Shown: positions 48,977 to 61,921 of the stretch, one piece after another
Numbering within the stretch: the stretch's first letter is position 1
How the letters are laid out: the number at the start of each line of letters is the position of its first letter
Assembly: GCA_963556145.1 (NCBI GenBank)
Contig: OY744467.1
Coordinates: 2,976,001 to 3,040,000, forward strand
DNA from: Hygrocybe punicea
Taxonomy: Eukaryota > Basidiomycota > Agaricomycetes > Agaricales > Hygrophoraceae
Length of the DNA stretch: 64,000 nt
Direction: 5' to 3'
The notes under the pieces: model-generated
The model's database searches: none
Told to the model about the DNA's origin: nothing
Seen by the model: the letters and a program-made list of their open reading frames with translations, nothing else
Made by a program: the position numbers and the translations under genes

Positions 48977-49608
48977 TGTTCAGTGTCACGAATTCAGACG
49001 ACAATCTCCCTGAGCCAATTTCAGGCACAGAAAAGGAATCCGATTATGATACAGACTGTGACTCACAAGATTCTAACATCCCTAATGATGACATTGTGGA
49101 TGCCGAGGTTCCTGATAATGCAGCCTTTGAGGATAACTTGGAAAACTACAATGCTGCATTAGCTGAGCCTGACATTGACTGGGATGTGATGGCGACCGAT
49201 CTTCCACGTATGATCACAACCCCAGCACCAGACTGTGTGTCGACACTCCCAGTTCAAGACTGTGTCCCCCCGATTCTGATCTGAACACCAAAGCCCCCGA
49301 ATCTCATCTCACAGTGACTAATGCTTCGGTTTGGACACATGGTATCCGGAAGACACAGGTCATTGATCTGAAAGGGTGTGAGTGCAGAAAGGAGGTAACA
49401 CAAGCTGAAATTGAGGCAGGAGATTCAGTGGTGCATTGTAGAGTCCATGGTTGCGAGACTGTCTGGGTGAGCCTTATTGTTTTGACCTACCTGGTATCTA
49501 ATTGAAGTACTTAGTTCCACCAGAACTACATGGAATTAGACCAATCTGTGCCCAAGAATTGGTCATGCCCCAGTTGTGGAGGAAGTAGGAGTAAACATCG
49601 TCGCACAT
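48977..49608 (+). pseudogene. Fragment with a PHD-like Cys/His module
   Basis: An acidic stretch (SDYDTDCDSQDSNIPNDD) is followed, in another frame, by 'GCECRKEVTQAEIEAGDSV' and 'HCRVHGCETVW', an intron candidate (49468-49506), and 'KNWSCPSCGGS' (49560-49600). The Cys/His spacing resembles a PHD finger at the C-terminus of basidiomycete transposon-related proteins. It could be the tail of a separate transposase gene cut off by family A. No start codon or full domain; function not assigned. Confidence 0.4.
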
Positions 49609-50607
49609 AGTTATGGATAAAATTATATGTCATGTGCAAATAATTGCCTTTTTTAGAAGGAGAGGAGGGGGGTGGTCTCAGGTCTTGAAAAAAAAATATG
49701 AGGGTATATCAGAGCTTCGCATTCTGCCACCCCCTTGATGTACACAGTACTTTTCTTTATGTATTTACTGTTGGAAACTATGGACATAGACATAAGACTA
49801 CATCAGAAACACAGTGATTTTGGTATAGAATGATATAGATACCTGTCAAAACCATAGTAATCCATAGACACTTATAGACAACCCTGATTTGTATAGTGTT
49901 GTATAGATCTGGATAGAATGCCTGTCACTCTATGTAGTAGAGGATAGGCAACCACACCTTACATTGGATTTTTGACCAATAACATTGGGAGAGCTCATGG
50001 TCTAAACCTCCAATCCCAGTGGATGGGCCAAGATGGGCCAAGATCAAGATAATATCCAGACCTATTGGATTGGATGGGCTGAGATGGGCCAAGATTTTTT
50101 TCCCCCTTCATATTGAATGGGCCCATAAAGTTAGAGATAATGATTTCCCACTAGCATTGGATGGGCTGAGATGGGGTGGGATATTTATTTCGAGTATATA
50201 CCAAAGGAGTAGGGGTAGTAAATGAGTAGGTAGTAATTCTATTGTACTACTACTATGCACAATGGGTAGTGTTGGTGCATGTGTCCTGGTCATGTGACCA
50301 ATACTTCAGATTGATCATGCGTGCCCAACATCTGATCATCATTATCACACACCTCTACATCTACACCCATCTGTACCCTCATCAATGGCTCTTTCTGAGA
50401 TGCTCACCATTTCTTTGATGTTGTTCCTCTCTCCAACACCCATCATTCATGTCCATATATATGAGCTCATATCTTTAATGGTGTGTGGCTGCTTTCTTCA
50501 TTTCTCATTTAACACCAGCCCCTCCCCCAGATGCCACAACTTCCACTCATTTTACCCCATTACTGTGTGTACATTCCTATTATACAAACATTACTGATAC
50601 TACTGCA

Positions 50608-53600
50608 ATGGCCAGCTCAACCACACCACTTGGTCTCAACATTGACAAGATCCTTATCAATGTGTCTGATGATGAGCTCCAGAAATTTATATCAGCAGTA
50701 GGCTTTTATAACTGATAATTCACACAATTTCTAATGTTACATTCATCCAGTATATCCCTCAGGACCTTCAGAATGCGCTTGAAGTGATGCAGCCAGGGTA
50801 TTACTCATATGAAAATGCAGCCGCTTGGATTCAGCTGCACATTTTCCTACCATGGCTTAGCAAAACGATAATGGGTCGTGTTGCATCACAGCAAGATCCC
50901 CCAATTGCTCGTTCTATGTGTACTACAATGTCTGGATCCCCACAAACTTGTCCCACTCCAAGCTCACATTCCCATGCCTCATCTTCATTATCCCAGACCT
51001 CAGCCTATTCCCAGGCCTTGTCTGCATTGTCCTGGATGATTCCAACCCACAATATGGCTCACAAGGCCCAGAAAGGCAAATCATGACAAATCAACTCTGT
51101 CAAGCCATTCTCCCTCTCACTGCTTGTCTTCAATCAGTCCCAACAATCCAAAAAATGTGCCAGTGTTGTTAGTGAATGGCACAGGTAACCCATGGGTATT
51201 GGCGCTGTACCCGTACCAGTACCCGCAGCTACCCTTACCTGTGACCCATGTGGGTTGCCATACCCATGCCATTCACTAAGCGTTGTGGATTCAGATGATG
51301 CGCTGCTGGAAACCAGTTCAGATGACAATATGGCACTGCCAAGATACATTCTCACGCCACTCAAGAAGTGAAAGTTGGAGGTTGGTCAGGAGGACAGTCC
51401 ACTGACAGAGTTAGAGATCAAGCGGGAGATCATTGAGCCCAAGATCAAGCAGGAAGTCAGCAAGACCAAGATCAAGTAAGAAGTCATTGAGATCGATGAC
51501 TCAGGTACTAATGATCCCCACATTCCTGTGACTTGTGAGCTGAAGGTGGATGAGTTACGGGTGGTTACCACACCCCTCATGTATTGGGGTGTACTGTGAC
51601 CTGGCAAGTCATTTGTGATGGTGCTCGATGTGTCAGTCAAGCTGGTGGGCAGTTACCTTGACAAGGAGGGTGACATCCTTTCAATTGCCCAAATTTTTTG
51701 GGCCTATGTATGTTCAGTTACTCATTGTGGACATCTTGCTGATGCCATTATAACTAAAATCAGGAAGGATGGGTTACAGTCACTGGCAGGTCAATGAACC
51801 CAAAGAAAGCAATAAAGGTGCTCTGCCTCAGACCCAATGCTGTCCTCTGTCAAGCGACAATCTTGCAATGCAATGGATTCTATGTGTGCAACCAACTCCA
51901 AGAAGATGTACTTCTGTGTGAACGCTTTGAGGTCAATCTTGAAGCACAGAAGGGGATCATTGATGTGGAGCGTGATCTCAATGAGTTGGAGCAGTCATCT
52001 ATGGAAGTTAGAGTGGCCCAGTGAGTTCTTTAAGCATAACATGACAAGTACAGATGTTCAATCACCATCAAACAGGTTCTACAACGAGATCCCATTCATC
52101 CAATGTCAATTTGTTTGTGAAGATGTAGTTTGTAATGGTGGCCCGGTGATGCGAAAATTCAAGCAGGTATGCATCATTCCTTCTCAATGCTGAGCAGACA
52201 ATCAGTTTTTGTCAACAGATCTCACCCAATGGAAAGGCTTACCTCATCAGATGTGCTGGGTATCAGCAGGGTGACGACATCAATGGTCACTGGTTCACTG
52301 GAATTCCAATATCTGTCAATGAAAAGATACTTTTGAAAGTCATGCAGAACAACAGCGCATTCAAGCATGCTCTCAACGATGTCGTGGTTGCTCAAGGATG
52401 CATGAATATGTGCTCATGTCAGTCAGGTACCAAATATAAAGATGGATGTGGTAAGTGATCATGTTGTCTCAGCCCCATTTTAAGTTGAGTTGTTCACAGA
52501 ATACACCCACATCAAAGATGAGGTGATCATCAAAGGCAAGTTGGTGCATCACCCTTGCTCTACTCAGGTCATGATCTATTCACCTATTGATTGTGCACTA
52601 CTTTGTGGTGTCATCATATTCAAAATAGTCATAGTCATCCGATCATTGCTGCAGACAAGGTCACAGATGTGACAGTAGGAAAGAGAGACTGGGGTATGTA
52701 GCTTGGCTGAAATAGAATGAAATGGTCTCATCTAAGCAATGTCCTTCAGCTGCGACCACTCATGCCATCTTCGAGAACCAGAGTCCCTCATGTGTTGATG
52801 CAGCCCTAGGAAACAATTGCAAGTGGCATACTATCCTTGCATGCATGAAAGCCAAAGTAACTGCTTTGGATACTGGACTTGAAGGTAAAATCAATGCAAG
52901 CCAATCTGAGTTGCAGTTGCCAGCAGAAGATTGATACATACATGAAATACACACTGTCAATGTGATTGATGTGGTATGCACAATGCCACCATATCTTGCA
53001 AACCTGATACATACAATGAACACGTTGCTGGTTGATGACACCTACAAGTATGTACATGGGTCCTGAAAAGAATGGGAGATAGTAGTTTGGAATGGTCAAC
53101 TGAATATGTGGACATCACCATCTCATGGTCCTAACCTAACATTTTCCTCATTCTACACTCGGTACTATGGTTGCTCATCTCTACAGCCAACATGAGACTC
53201 ACCTTATCTATAGTATTTTGTGGAAAGCTCTCTTTGATGCCTTTGAGTGGGTCATAAATAAGACCATCAGATTAAGGTTCTTGGATGGCTATGGACTTGA
53301 AGGTATCATTCTAGATGGCAGCAGGGTGTGGGCTAAAGGTTTGGGAGATTATTTGGTGTCTCAAAATCTACCTGAGATGACAGGAGTCACTAATATGGAT
53401 CTGCTAGTGATGCTAAAGTATATCTTACATCTCTGTTATGTTCACATTGACTGGTAACTGCACCTTCTTATCTTGTTACCATGCCGCTCACCAATCTAAC
53501 CCAACTAGGAATCAAGAGAAACTGTGACTGTATTTCAACTAACTTGACTTTGACCGTGTCCATAGTTCAAGATTCCTTGAAACCCAAGAGGAGTTGGAGG

Positions 53601-54800
53601 CCTTTGAGAGACGGTGTCGAGCACATAAGGTCAAGGAGCTTCGAGGTGTATATAGATCTATTCTGTGGTCCAGAGTGCTAATGCTGAGTGTAGATTGGTT
53701 GAAAGATAAGGACTCATGCTGTCCCTGGTTTTTGGCATCCATGAACAAAAACTTCACAAGGATACCAGCTGAGCAATGGGATTTGCTACCGGAGACTATG
53801 AATCTCAATGAGAGTTTCCATTCGCTCACAAATCAAAACATGGGAGTCAACCTACCACTGTTAGAAGCATTATAGCATATGTATCTTAATCCTTTCACCA
53901 ATTAAGCTTACATGTCATGTTTTATTTAGTGCTAAGTGATTCAATGAATCTGTCCATGAGAAAATACAACAGGCCAACAGTACCAGCATTCTGCCCAATT
54001 GGCTCAACTCAGAATCCAAACAACTTCGCAAGAACTGGCTTCAGAAAGAGAGCAAGATGTGCCAAACATCTGCTTGTCATGCAGCAATTGCTCAGTAGGA
54101 CACGATCTGTGCCAAGTTGGAAGCTGAGTTGGTGAATCGGAAGGAGTCCACAGAGAAAAGCAAGGCATTAAAGGAACAACTTGCCACACTGAAGGCTTCT
54201 GGAACCTCATACAGGTTACATCGCAAGGGTGCTAAGTGGGGCTTGCAGTATCATCCAGATCCTGAGGATGTGGATGATGGTTTGGTTGCTAGGGAGACAG
54301 GCATGTTAGGACATTGATTTCACTGTGTGCGCTCACTTAATTATTAAATGTAGATAGTACCGAATCAAGCAAGGATGATGAGTTGGACAGAGACGATAAC
54401 ACCCCCAGCAATCTGGGGTGGATATTCAATAAGCCCATGACCCCACCACCAGATGCACTGGCCATACCACCATGAGGAGCTTCAAAGTTGAATGCCATGG
54501 ACCTGGAGTTGGATGCCATGGACAGCAAATCTATACAGACTGTCACACCAGTACTGCCTCGGCCTTTGGAACAGAATGCCATAGACACTGAATCAGGATT
54601 CACACAGCCTGGACCTTCAGAATTGAATGCCGTGGATGCTGAATCTGGACGTGTGGAGTCAAACCCAGACTACAGTTCATTAGACATTGAGGATGGCGGC
54701 AACACTGTTGCAGTGTTTCTTGATCCAGATCCAGATCTGGCATCACCTCTCAAGGGCCATGGACACTGGTATGTCATCATAGAGTCTTACTTGGTCAGGA
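50608..54800 (+). pseudogene. Transposase remnant, MULE-like by pattern
   Basis: Several exons in register over 4 kb. An N-terminal part 'ISAVGFYN' / 'YIPQDLQNALEVMQPGYYSY' (50600-50800); a Cys-rich part 'NEIPFIQCQFVCED...CMNMCSC' (52080-52440); then the likely catalytic region: 'VDDTYKYVHG', 'EWEIVVWNGQLNMW' (53030-53110), 'LYSILWKALFDAFEWV' and 'FLDGYGLEGIILDGSRVWAKG' (53165-53345). A C-terminal part follows with 'ASMNKNFTRIPAEQWDLLP', 'TMNLNESFHSLTNQNMGVNL' (53750-53850) and a coiled coil. D-T-Y-K followed by a spaced D and an N-E-x-x-H block recalls MULE-type transposases in this lineage; I am not certain of the superfamily. Many stops and a MITE insertion make it inactive. Confidence 0.5.
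51170..51278. mobile_element. 109-bp hAT-like MITE
   Basis: Ends TAGTGAATGGCA and TGCCATTCACTA (perfect 12-bp inverted repeat). Flanks agtgttgt (51162-51169) and agcgttgt (51279-51286) match at 7 of 8 bases. The inside has GGTAACCCATGGGTA, like the larger element at 32595, so the two may share a transposase. Confidence 0.75.
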
Positions 54801-55238
54801 TCTGAGTCCCATCCTGTTTGTGTAGCAAAATCAAGACAAGGGTCATATATGCACTGGAGATCAGCCCACCCAAAAGGAGATGGAATCGTAGATAGAATTT
54901 TTTTAAAATATATTATCATATATTGCCACTTGGACCTGTGGTTGACTATTGGGCAGTGCATCCCACTGAGTGTACTACCTACTACTACCTAACTGGACAT
55001 GAGTAGTACTAGTTCAACTCCTACTGGTTTGGTCACCCCCCATTTATTTCCCACTAGCATCAGATGGGCCAAGATTGGGAGGATCATTTCACACTAGCAC
55101 TAGATGGGCCAACATGGGGTAGGATATATTCTCCACTAGAATTGGATGGGCTGAGATTGGGTGGGATATTTATGTGCCACTGGTAGTGGATGGGCCAAGA
55201 TTGGGGGGATATTTATTTGCCACTAGCATTAGATGGGC

Positions 55239-55518
55239 TAAAATTAATTCTAGGAGTACTAAGGAAGGTGTACATTGTGTTCCAGACAAGTGCCTGGTAG
55301 TTGGTGATGCAGGGAATATGTTGTAGCCAAAATGGATTTGGATCTTTGCATTGTGGCTAGACAATCAAAAGTCCGTATAAGCAGACATGATCATGAATTG
55401 AATGTGAGCGACAATTTCACCATATTTTGGCTACAACACATTCCCTGCATCACCAACTACCAGGCACTTGTCTGGAACACAATGTACACCTTCCTTAGTA
55501 CTCCTAGAATTAATTTTA
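55239..55518. mobile_element. Foldback/MITE, about 280 bp
   Basis: Near-perfect inverted arms of about 97 bp (55239-55335 and 55422-55518) beginning TAAAATTAATTCTAGGAGTA, with an 86-bp loop. TA at both ends could be the target duplication. Non-coding. Confidence 0.7.
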
Positions 55519-55639
55519 GATTTTTCAGATGTGTAGTTGCAAAGTTAGGTGTTTAAGGGTCCAATTTTAGCAGAGGCATAGAATGCATTGCAAATATCTC
55601 CCCATATAAAATGAAATAAAATACAAAAACTCCCTGTGG

Positions 55640-55880
55640 GGTAGGTATATCATACTTACATCTCTTCAGGGTCTTTGCCCTGGCCATTGAGGTGTTGTAG
55701 TACATGTAATAATAAGAAGAAAATCCAGCCACCCTTCCCTATATGGCAACTCGACCCCATTTGGGATATTGGCAAATCCCGGTTGAAATTCTTATGCACG
55801 AGTTCAACAAGACTTGTCGTTTTCAACCACGACACGACAATGGGTGTGGATGCCAGAGCACCCCAGGTAAGTATTCTTTA
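55640..55880 (+). pseudogene. Small protein fragment, unrecognised
   Basis: A protein-like reading 'ATLPYMATRPHLGYWQIP' with 'EILMHEFNKTCRFQPRHD' appears with one frame change near 55715. It ends at a possible splice donor (CCCCAG|GTAAG, 55866). No known domain; surrounded by repeats. Confidence 0.25.
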
Positions 55881-56039
55881 TCTTTTTTCTTCATTCTACT
55901 GGCTACATAAACACTTGTAGGTTTTTTTCCCACACCCTCATGCCAAATGAACGCAAACACGACAACAGCAACAAGCAGACACACATGTGGGCAACAAGGA
56001 GATGGGACGCAGCTGAGAATGGGGAAAACCCAGGCTGAC

Positions 56040-56760
56040 TATGACAGCAAGAACGAGGACGACGGGAATGAGGAAGATTGGGTAAACGAATGAACGTGCT
56101 GACAGAAGATGACAATGGGAACGGGAACCACAACAAGGGGAAGACAACAAGAAGACGAGGACAGCGGATGGACAGGAACCACGGACGATGGGGACAGGGG
56201 AATGGGACAACAAGGATCACAGAGCCCAGGACAATGAGGATGACGGCAACAGGGACAATGAGGATGGGATGGCAAACAGGACGGCAAGGACAACACGAAC
56301 AGGAACAGGGCCACATGGTAACAACGAGGATGGGGACGACAATGACAGGGATTGGGATGGGGACAGGGACAGGGACAGGGATGATGAGGACAAGGACAAG
56401 GATTACAGGGATGGGGATGAGGATGGGGACAAGAACAAGAACAAGAACAGGGACAGGGACAAGGGCGAGGACGTGGAGGGGCATGGACACCAGGGGAATA
56501 CCGGTATGTACCGGTCCCTCCCTTTCCCTCCATTTCCCTCCTCCTCCTCCATCCTCCATTCCCTTCTCCCCCTGACTGTCTCCTACCCCTTCTCCCCCTT
56601 CCTAACATTCCCCTTCTCCCCCTGCCTATATGCTGTCCATCCACCATCCCCACCTCCCATCCACCTCCTGCCCCTTCTCCTCCTGCCCACCCCCTGCCAT
56701 TCTCCCTGCCATTCCCCCTCTCCTCTCCTCTCCTCCACCTCCCTGTCTCTCTCCTGATAA
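56040..56760. repeat. Purine-rich tract followed by pyrimidine-rich tract
   Basis: 56040-56490 is nearly all A/G plus C on the + strand with imperfect GGGACA/GGGATG units; 56513-56755 is mostly C/T (CCCTT, CTCC, CCTTCTCC). The switch is at CCGGTATGTACCGG (56501-56514), a short palindrome. ORFs here encode Asp/Arg/Lys or Pro/Ser/Leu low-complexity peptides and are not called as genes. Confidence 0.7.
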
Positions 56761-57853
56761 AGTAGAATACCATGTATTTGGGTAAAATAATTGATTAATT
56801 TGCTATATCTATTTTGAGTAGTTGCTAAATCAAAATTATGTAACATGTGACACAGGAGACATGAGAAGATATCTCTGCTTTGAATAATGTCTAGATAATG
56901 ACTTATAAATTGAAATTATTTTCATTGCTATCTCCAAGATGGATATTATACAGAAAATAAACATTTGTGGAAACAATTTCTAGAGACAAAATAGTGCTTC
57001 CTGAAAGTATAATTATTCTTGCTCTTATTGTTTTCCTTATTTTGTAGTGGTATTTGCAATACAGAAAACTAGCCAAATTCTTAAAATATTCCTGGTGATA
57101 TCCGTAACGTGGAAATCAACTCAATTGTTTAGACTTTCTGAGCCATAGATACTGACCTGAAATTCTGTAGAAATTAATTCTATTTATCTACAAAATACAT
57201 TAACTATTAGGACAGAAGATATCGATCAGGAAATATAAATTATTTGCTTCGGTTGGGACAAAATAGATATTCCATCAAAAAACATCAGCTTGAGCTGAGG
57301 TGACACTATCTCTGGCTATAGTAGACCTACTTGAGATATTTCTATAATGTATCCCAGGAAAATATATATTCTCCCTGATGGTATTGTAATATGTCCCATG
57401 GGATTATATTTTCAGGCCATGGTCCTTTGTCAACATCATCCCTTGGGATAACTATTCGGGCCTTGGGCTTCTTTGGAAGTTGTCCCTATGGATCAAAATA
57501 TATCCCTATGCCTTCCTACAGTCAGAATGTCCCTGGGGCAATAAATTGTCCTTTGGAGTACTATGGTTATATGAACACTTAGATGGAACACCTATAGAGT
57601 TGTGTTACATCTAATTAGTTGGGCCTAGGTGGTCGCCTGAAGTGTAGTGAACCAGAAGCTGAATAATCCTAAACCATCAATATTGTGGACTGTTGTTGGT
57701 TTCATCTCAGGTCTGTTCCTGGGATGTTCCAAGTATATAATGGTTGTCCCACTGCTGGTGGTGGGATGTCCCAGGTCTGGAACATTATGAACCAGAAACT
57801 GAATAATCCTAATCCATTGACATTGTGGACTCTAATGGCTGTCCCAAAGGTGG
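56761..57853. other. No gene seen
   Basis: AT-rich unique-looking sequence of about 1.1 kb. No long ORF, no clear repeat; a few 'gtccc(a/t)' motifs at 57390-57780 are scattered and not ordered. Confidence 0.4.
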
Positions 57854-58631
57854 TGTAGAGGGTTCTCGGCCCTCTGAGGCCATAAACTTGATATCTCACG
57901 AATCTGCTTGAACCCGACGTCCCTAGCGATTCACACTTGAACCCGATGTAACCCGATGCATACCAACTAGCATGGCCGCTTGTGTACAGGGTTGGTCCAA
58001 CTCCTAAATGCATGGAATCCCAAACATTGCAGATGGATCTTATTAGACTGGAATCCTGACATTGGACTTGCCCAATTTGCGTCTACCATCTCCCTTATGG
58101 AGATATATAAAAGTATTTCATATCTTTTCATGGCTTTTCACTTCTCCCACTCATTTCACTGTCATTATCGCATCGCAACCTTCTCATCACTACCCCATTT
58201 CTCTTCCTCTTTGTTCTCCCTCATCGGCTGAGGATTCTTGTCCGAAACTAGACAGACATTTTTGTAGTATAAAAACGGTGCCCAAATTCCATGTCAAAAT
58301 GAGAAATCAGTCCCCCCGTTTCCCCTCTCTCAGAATCAGTCTCTCAGTAAGATCTATTGCTCATACAACTTGTCAGATCCCTCGACACTCTCCCCATCAT
58401 TCTACCATCCTTATTCTTACATCCCTCATCACCCGACCCACCGTACCCGATATCGTCGGCTTCATCAGCTTTGACCAGTCTTGATAGATATCAGTAGTTT
58501 TACTTGGCAGCTTTCAACCCATTGTTTCTTATCACCTTACTGAAGCTTGCTAAACTATTCCTTGTCACTTCTACGCTGACACCCCCAGGCTAGGATCATT
58601 GTTCTGCAGCCACCCCAACCTCACCACTACA
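57854..58631 (+). repeat. 5' LTR of gypsy copy 2
   Basis: 778 bp, TGTAGAGGG to CCACTACA. More diverged from the two LTRs of copy 1 than they are from each other, so it is a distinct, probably older, insertion. Followed by TCTGGAGACC, a decayed version of the primer-site region. Confidence 0.8.
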
Positions 58632-59776
58632 TCTGGAGACCACCATGAGGAGTAGTTTAGCATCACCATAGCTTCCTCTTCCCATATCACACCCTCTGAC
58701 CATAATCTTCAAGACCTTCCTTGAAGAACCCTTCAACAAGAACTTTCCCTAGCCACCTTCAACCCAACAATCGACAACGACTTCTTCCAACTAGTACCCG
58801 ATCAGCTTGCTCGACACAATAATCTTCCACTCGTCTCAGGGTCAAACACACCCTTATATCTCTCATCTGACAGTCTCGAATCAGTCAATATACTGATTAC
58901 TACGATAACACCTGACTCATCCAATTTTAGTTCTGCACCCGCATCGCCTACGTCCCTGGCCTCGACTTTGTTAGAACCTCCATCCACATCTTTGCTCTCG
59001 ATATCAAAAACTCTGTCTTTGTCCTCATCCTTGTTCTCATCTTCGCCCACACCGTCATTGTCCACATTACCCAACCTGCCCATCGTACACCCAACAACCA
59101 TTCCATCAACATCTCAGCTCGTTCCTATTCCAACAATGACTTTGACCACTGGATCTTCAACTGCTCCCCACGCTACTGCTCCCCATGTCACACCACAACA
59201 AATGCCTGCTCACGGTCATTCCACGGCCCCGACCTTCGATGGGAACCTGCTCAACCTAAACCGCTTCTTCGAAGAAGTCGAGCTACTTGCTGCCGATGCC
59301 AGCCTTGACGATGCAGGCCGCATTAAACATAGCTTGCGCTACATGTCCCTTAGCGACTACAAGCTTTGGGTAGCATGACTGGCACCAATTATGCAGCATT
59401 CAAAAGGAGCATACTCATGCTTTACCCGGGCATGGAAGACGATCATCGGTACACCATGGCAGATCTCGACCATCTTACCCATACCCAAACCAGATACGGC
59501 ATCCATACTCATGCCGAACTTGGTGAATATTACCACGAGTTCATCCGGATTTCAGGGTTCCTTTTAGACAAAGGTCAGATCTCTCCCCAAGAACATAATA
59601 TTGCGTATGAGAATGGCTTCCATGCCGAGCTCAAAAAGGATATCAAGACCCATCTACAGTCCCAGAAACCGATCCACTTCCATAGCAACCCCTATGACTT
59701 CCAGGACTTTCATAACTGCACCCACTTCCTGCTGGCCAGAACCGTGGCTGAACCATCTACCATCTCTCGTCTATTG

Positions 59777-60663
59777 TAGTGTTGCCAAAGTCCAGTTCAG
59801 TCCAGTTCCAAGCCTTTTTGGTGGAACCATGAACTGAACTTCAGGTCTGGTTTGGCGCATGGCCAAACCTGGACCTGGACAGCATCGAACCATCTCTCCA
59901 CGTTCGGTCTGAACCCTGGACCGAGGTGGGCTCACCCCATGAGCTCTGTTCTCCTCATGCATGGCAGGCACGTATCAATTGATACGGCGCTACACTTCAC
60001 GAGGTAGTTGGGCTGTGGGGGAGCTGTCTGGTGCTGCTGCCACTGCTGCTGCTGCCGTTGCTGCCGGCACTGCTGCATCTGCTGTTGCTGCTGCTGCTGG
60101 CCGTTGCCGTTGTCGTTGCCTGGTTGCCATTGCCATTGCCATTGCCATTGCTGTTGCCACTGCTGGTGGTGCTGGTGCTGGTGGTGCTGCGGCTGCCCGC
60201 ATCCATTGGCATTGCGTTGGCATTGGCATTCATCTTGTGCCAAGGTGGGTGTGGTCGCGATGTGCTCATGGTCGAGTTGCCTGTCGCAAATAACATTAGT
60301 AAAGTTAAGAAAAAATCGAAACTTACCTTGATGAACACAACACAATTTGTGTTGTGTTCAACCTGCGTTGATGTTGCTGTGTTGCATGACAGCTACATGG
60401 TCACAGCCGGTCACATGATACTGTTTAACATGAAATAGTAAGTAAAGAAATACAAAAAACAAATGAAATAAATACCTTAAAAATATCCGCATTCGTGGTT
60501 TGGATGCGGTTTGGAGTCGTTCAGGAAATCTGGCGGGCCTCAAAACCCAGAACTGAACCCACGGTCTGGTTCAGCACTTGGCTGAACTTAGACTGAACCT
60601 AGGGTTTGGTTCGGGGTTTGAACTGGGTTCGGCTAGGTTTGGAACCGAACTACGGCAACACTA
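59777..60663. mobile_element. hAT-like non-autonomous element with TAGTGTTGCC ends
   Basis: 887 bp, ends TAGTGTTGCC and GGCAACACTA / CGGCAACACTA. Flanks gtctattg and gtctgtca agree at 5 of 8 and fit the gag reading of copy 1. Subterminal GGTTCAG/CTGAACC motifs; interior with (TGC)n/(CCATTG)n runs (60030-60220) and a TCAATTGA module. ORFs in the runs are poly-Ala/Gln/Leu artefacts. Confidence 0.75.
59952..60005. repeat. Palindromic TCAATTGA module, copy 8
   Basis: 54 bp, right arm TTCACGAGGT, centre CGTATCAATTGATACG (perfect); left arm decayed (TCCTCATGC). Confidence 0.6.
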
Positions 60664-61547
60664 GTCTGTCATCAATGTCGCCTGCCGCCATCAGGAATTC
60701 GACTCCCATAGAACCTGCCACCCGCTACCCGCCATCCACTTGCTATGACCCGGTCGTTCCTAAAGCGGAACCCATTGAACCCAACGTGTCCGACCTCTTT
60801 CATCTAGTTTCACAGCAACTTGCCATACTCACACAAGCTCTCACTGAACATAATAATTCTCCAAAGCCTTGTGCAAATAGGGCCAAGCCAACCACCTTGG
60901 GACAAGGGTTCTCCAACTTTAATTGCCTCTTTTGCAACAACCCGTTCCATCATATATGTGATTGTCCAATCTGTGAGCAGTACACTCGGGATGGAATATG
61001 CTGCAAGAATGAGCATGGCCACATCGTGTTGCCCAATGGAATGTATCTTCCAAAAGCTATCATTGGCAAAAACATGAAGGATCACTTCGACGCATGGCAT
61101 GCGCAGCACCCCGGCAACAATGCTCCCCCTGCCCGTAACCCCACAGAACTGTTCCAACATGACCCCCTGCCTCACGTCAAAACCAACTTCGTCTCTGCCA
61201 TCGAAGTACCGACCTATGAACCTGGAGTCACTACTGAGTACGCCGACATCTTTCAGTCCACGATGTCCAACATCGACAATGACAATGAGCAGATCAAGGT
61301 TTTGGAAGCTGAAGTGCAGCAGCTTCATAAATGGGTTAGATTCAACAGCATAGAAATCCCCTCAAAAGTGAAAGGCAAGTCTAGGGAAACATATGCCAAT
61401 CCGCCTGCTGCATCCACATCCATTCCCACCATGAAACCCGTTGAGAAAACGTCCCGACCTATCAACAAGCACCCGATCACCATAGTCCCCCCTTCGAATA
61501 CATGGCCAACTGAGCCGACCGCCTTCATGCCTCGCACCCCCCAGAAC

Positions 61548-61776
61548 TAGTGTTGCCACGGTCCAGTCTTTTTTGGGACCGTTGCAAGACCATGGCTGGA
61601 CCATTGCAGATTAAAATTCAAATAAATTATCAGAAATCTCAGAAATATTCTGGTATATAGTCAACATAGCAGAGCAGTTGCTTGAATATTTCCAGAATTT
61701 TATCTATTTTATTTTGCCAACGGTCCAGCCACGGTCTTGCAACGGTCCAAAAAAAGACCGGACCGTGGCAACACTA
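61548..61776. mobile_element. 229-bp hAT-like MITE, TAGTGTTGCC ends
   Basis: Ends TAGTGTTGCCACGGTCC with its complement, repeated CGGTCC/GGACCG motifs, exact 8-bp duplication CCCAGAAC (61540-61547, 61777-61784). Copy 1 of the gypsy (11701-11710) has the site once. Same terminal 10 bp as the 59777 element. Confidence 0.9.
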
Positions 61777-61794
61777 CCCAGAACCTTCCCACGT

Positions 61795-61921
61795 TGTAGT
61801 AGTGGGTCACGTGACTGTTGGACTACCTAGTTTAGACATGTAGTAGATAGATCCTTATCCGTATCCAGATCCCAGCTTTCCTTGAGCCTGCGACTAGCTC
61901 AGGACTCCCCTGCCTAGTCCA
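61795..61921. mobile_element. 127-bp solo LTR or TRIM-like insertion
   Basis: TGTAGTAGTGGGTCACGTGA ... CCTAGTCCA (TG...CA), flanked by ACGT (61791-61794 and 61922-61925). The gypsy copy 1 sequence around 11715-11730 shows it is an insertion. The size suits a miniature LTR element. Confidence 0.6.

Larger units (their letters stand above)
49980..55240 (+). mobile_element. DNA transposon with GATGGGCC subterminal repeats (MULE-like?)
   Basis: Both ends carry clusters of an imperfect 'cactagcat-ggatgggcc-agat' repeat (50015-50190 and 55045-55240), and the sequence internal to them is inverted-similar (a GTAGTA/TACTAC-rich stretch at 50205-50275 and 54965-55025). The transposase remnant lies between. 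Exact termini and target duplication were not found, so the limits are approximate. Confidence 0.5.

Noticed and set aside
56078..56757. ORFs of up to 244 codons in several frames at 56039-56773
   Set aside because: Low-complexity peptides (Asp/Arg/Lys or Pro/Cys) from a skewed simple repeat; open in many frames on both strands at once.
59961..60438. Overlapping ORFs in five frames
   Set aside because: Poly-Ala/Leu/Gln products of TGC and CCATTG repeats inside a hAT-like element.
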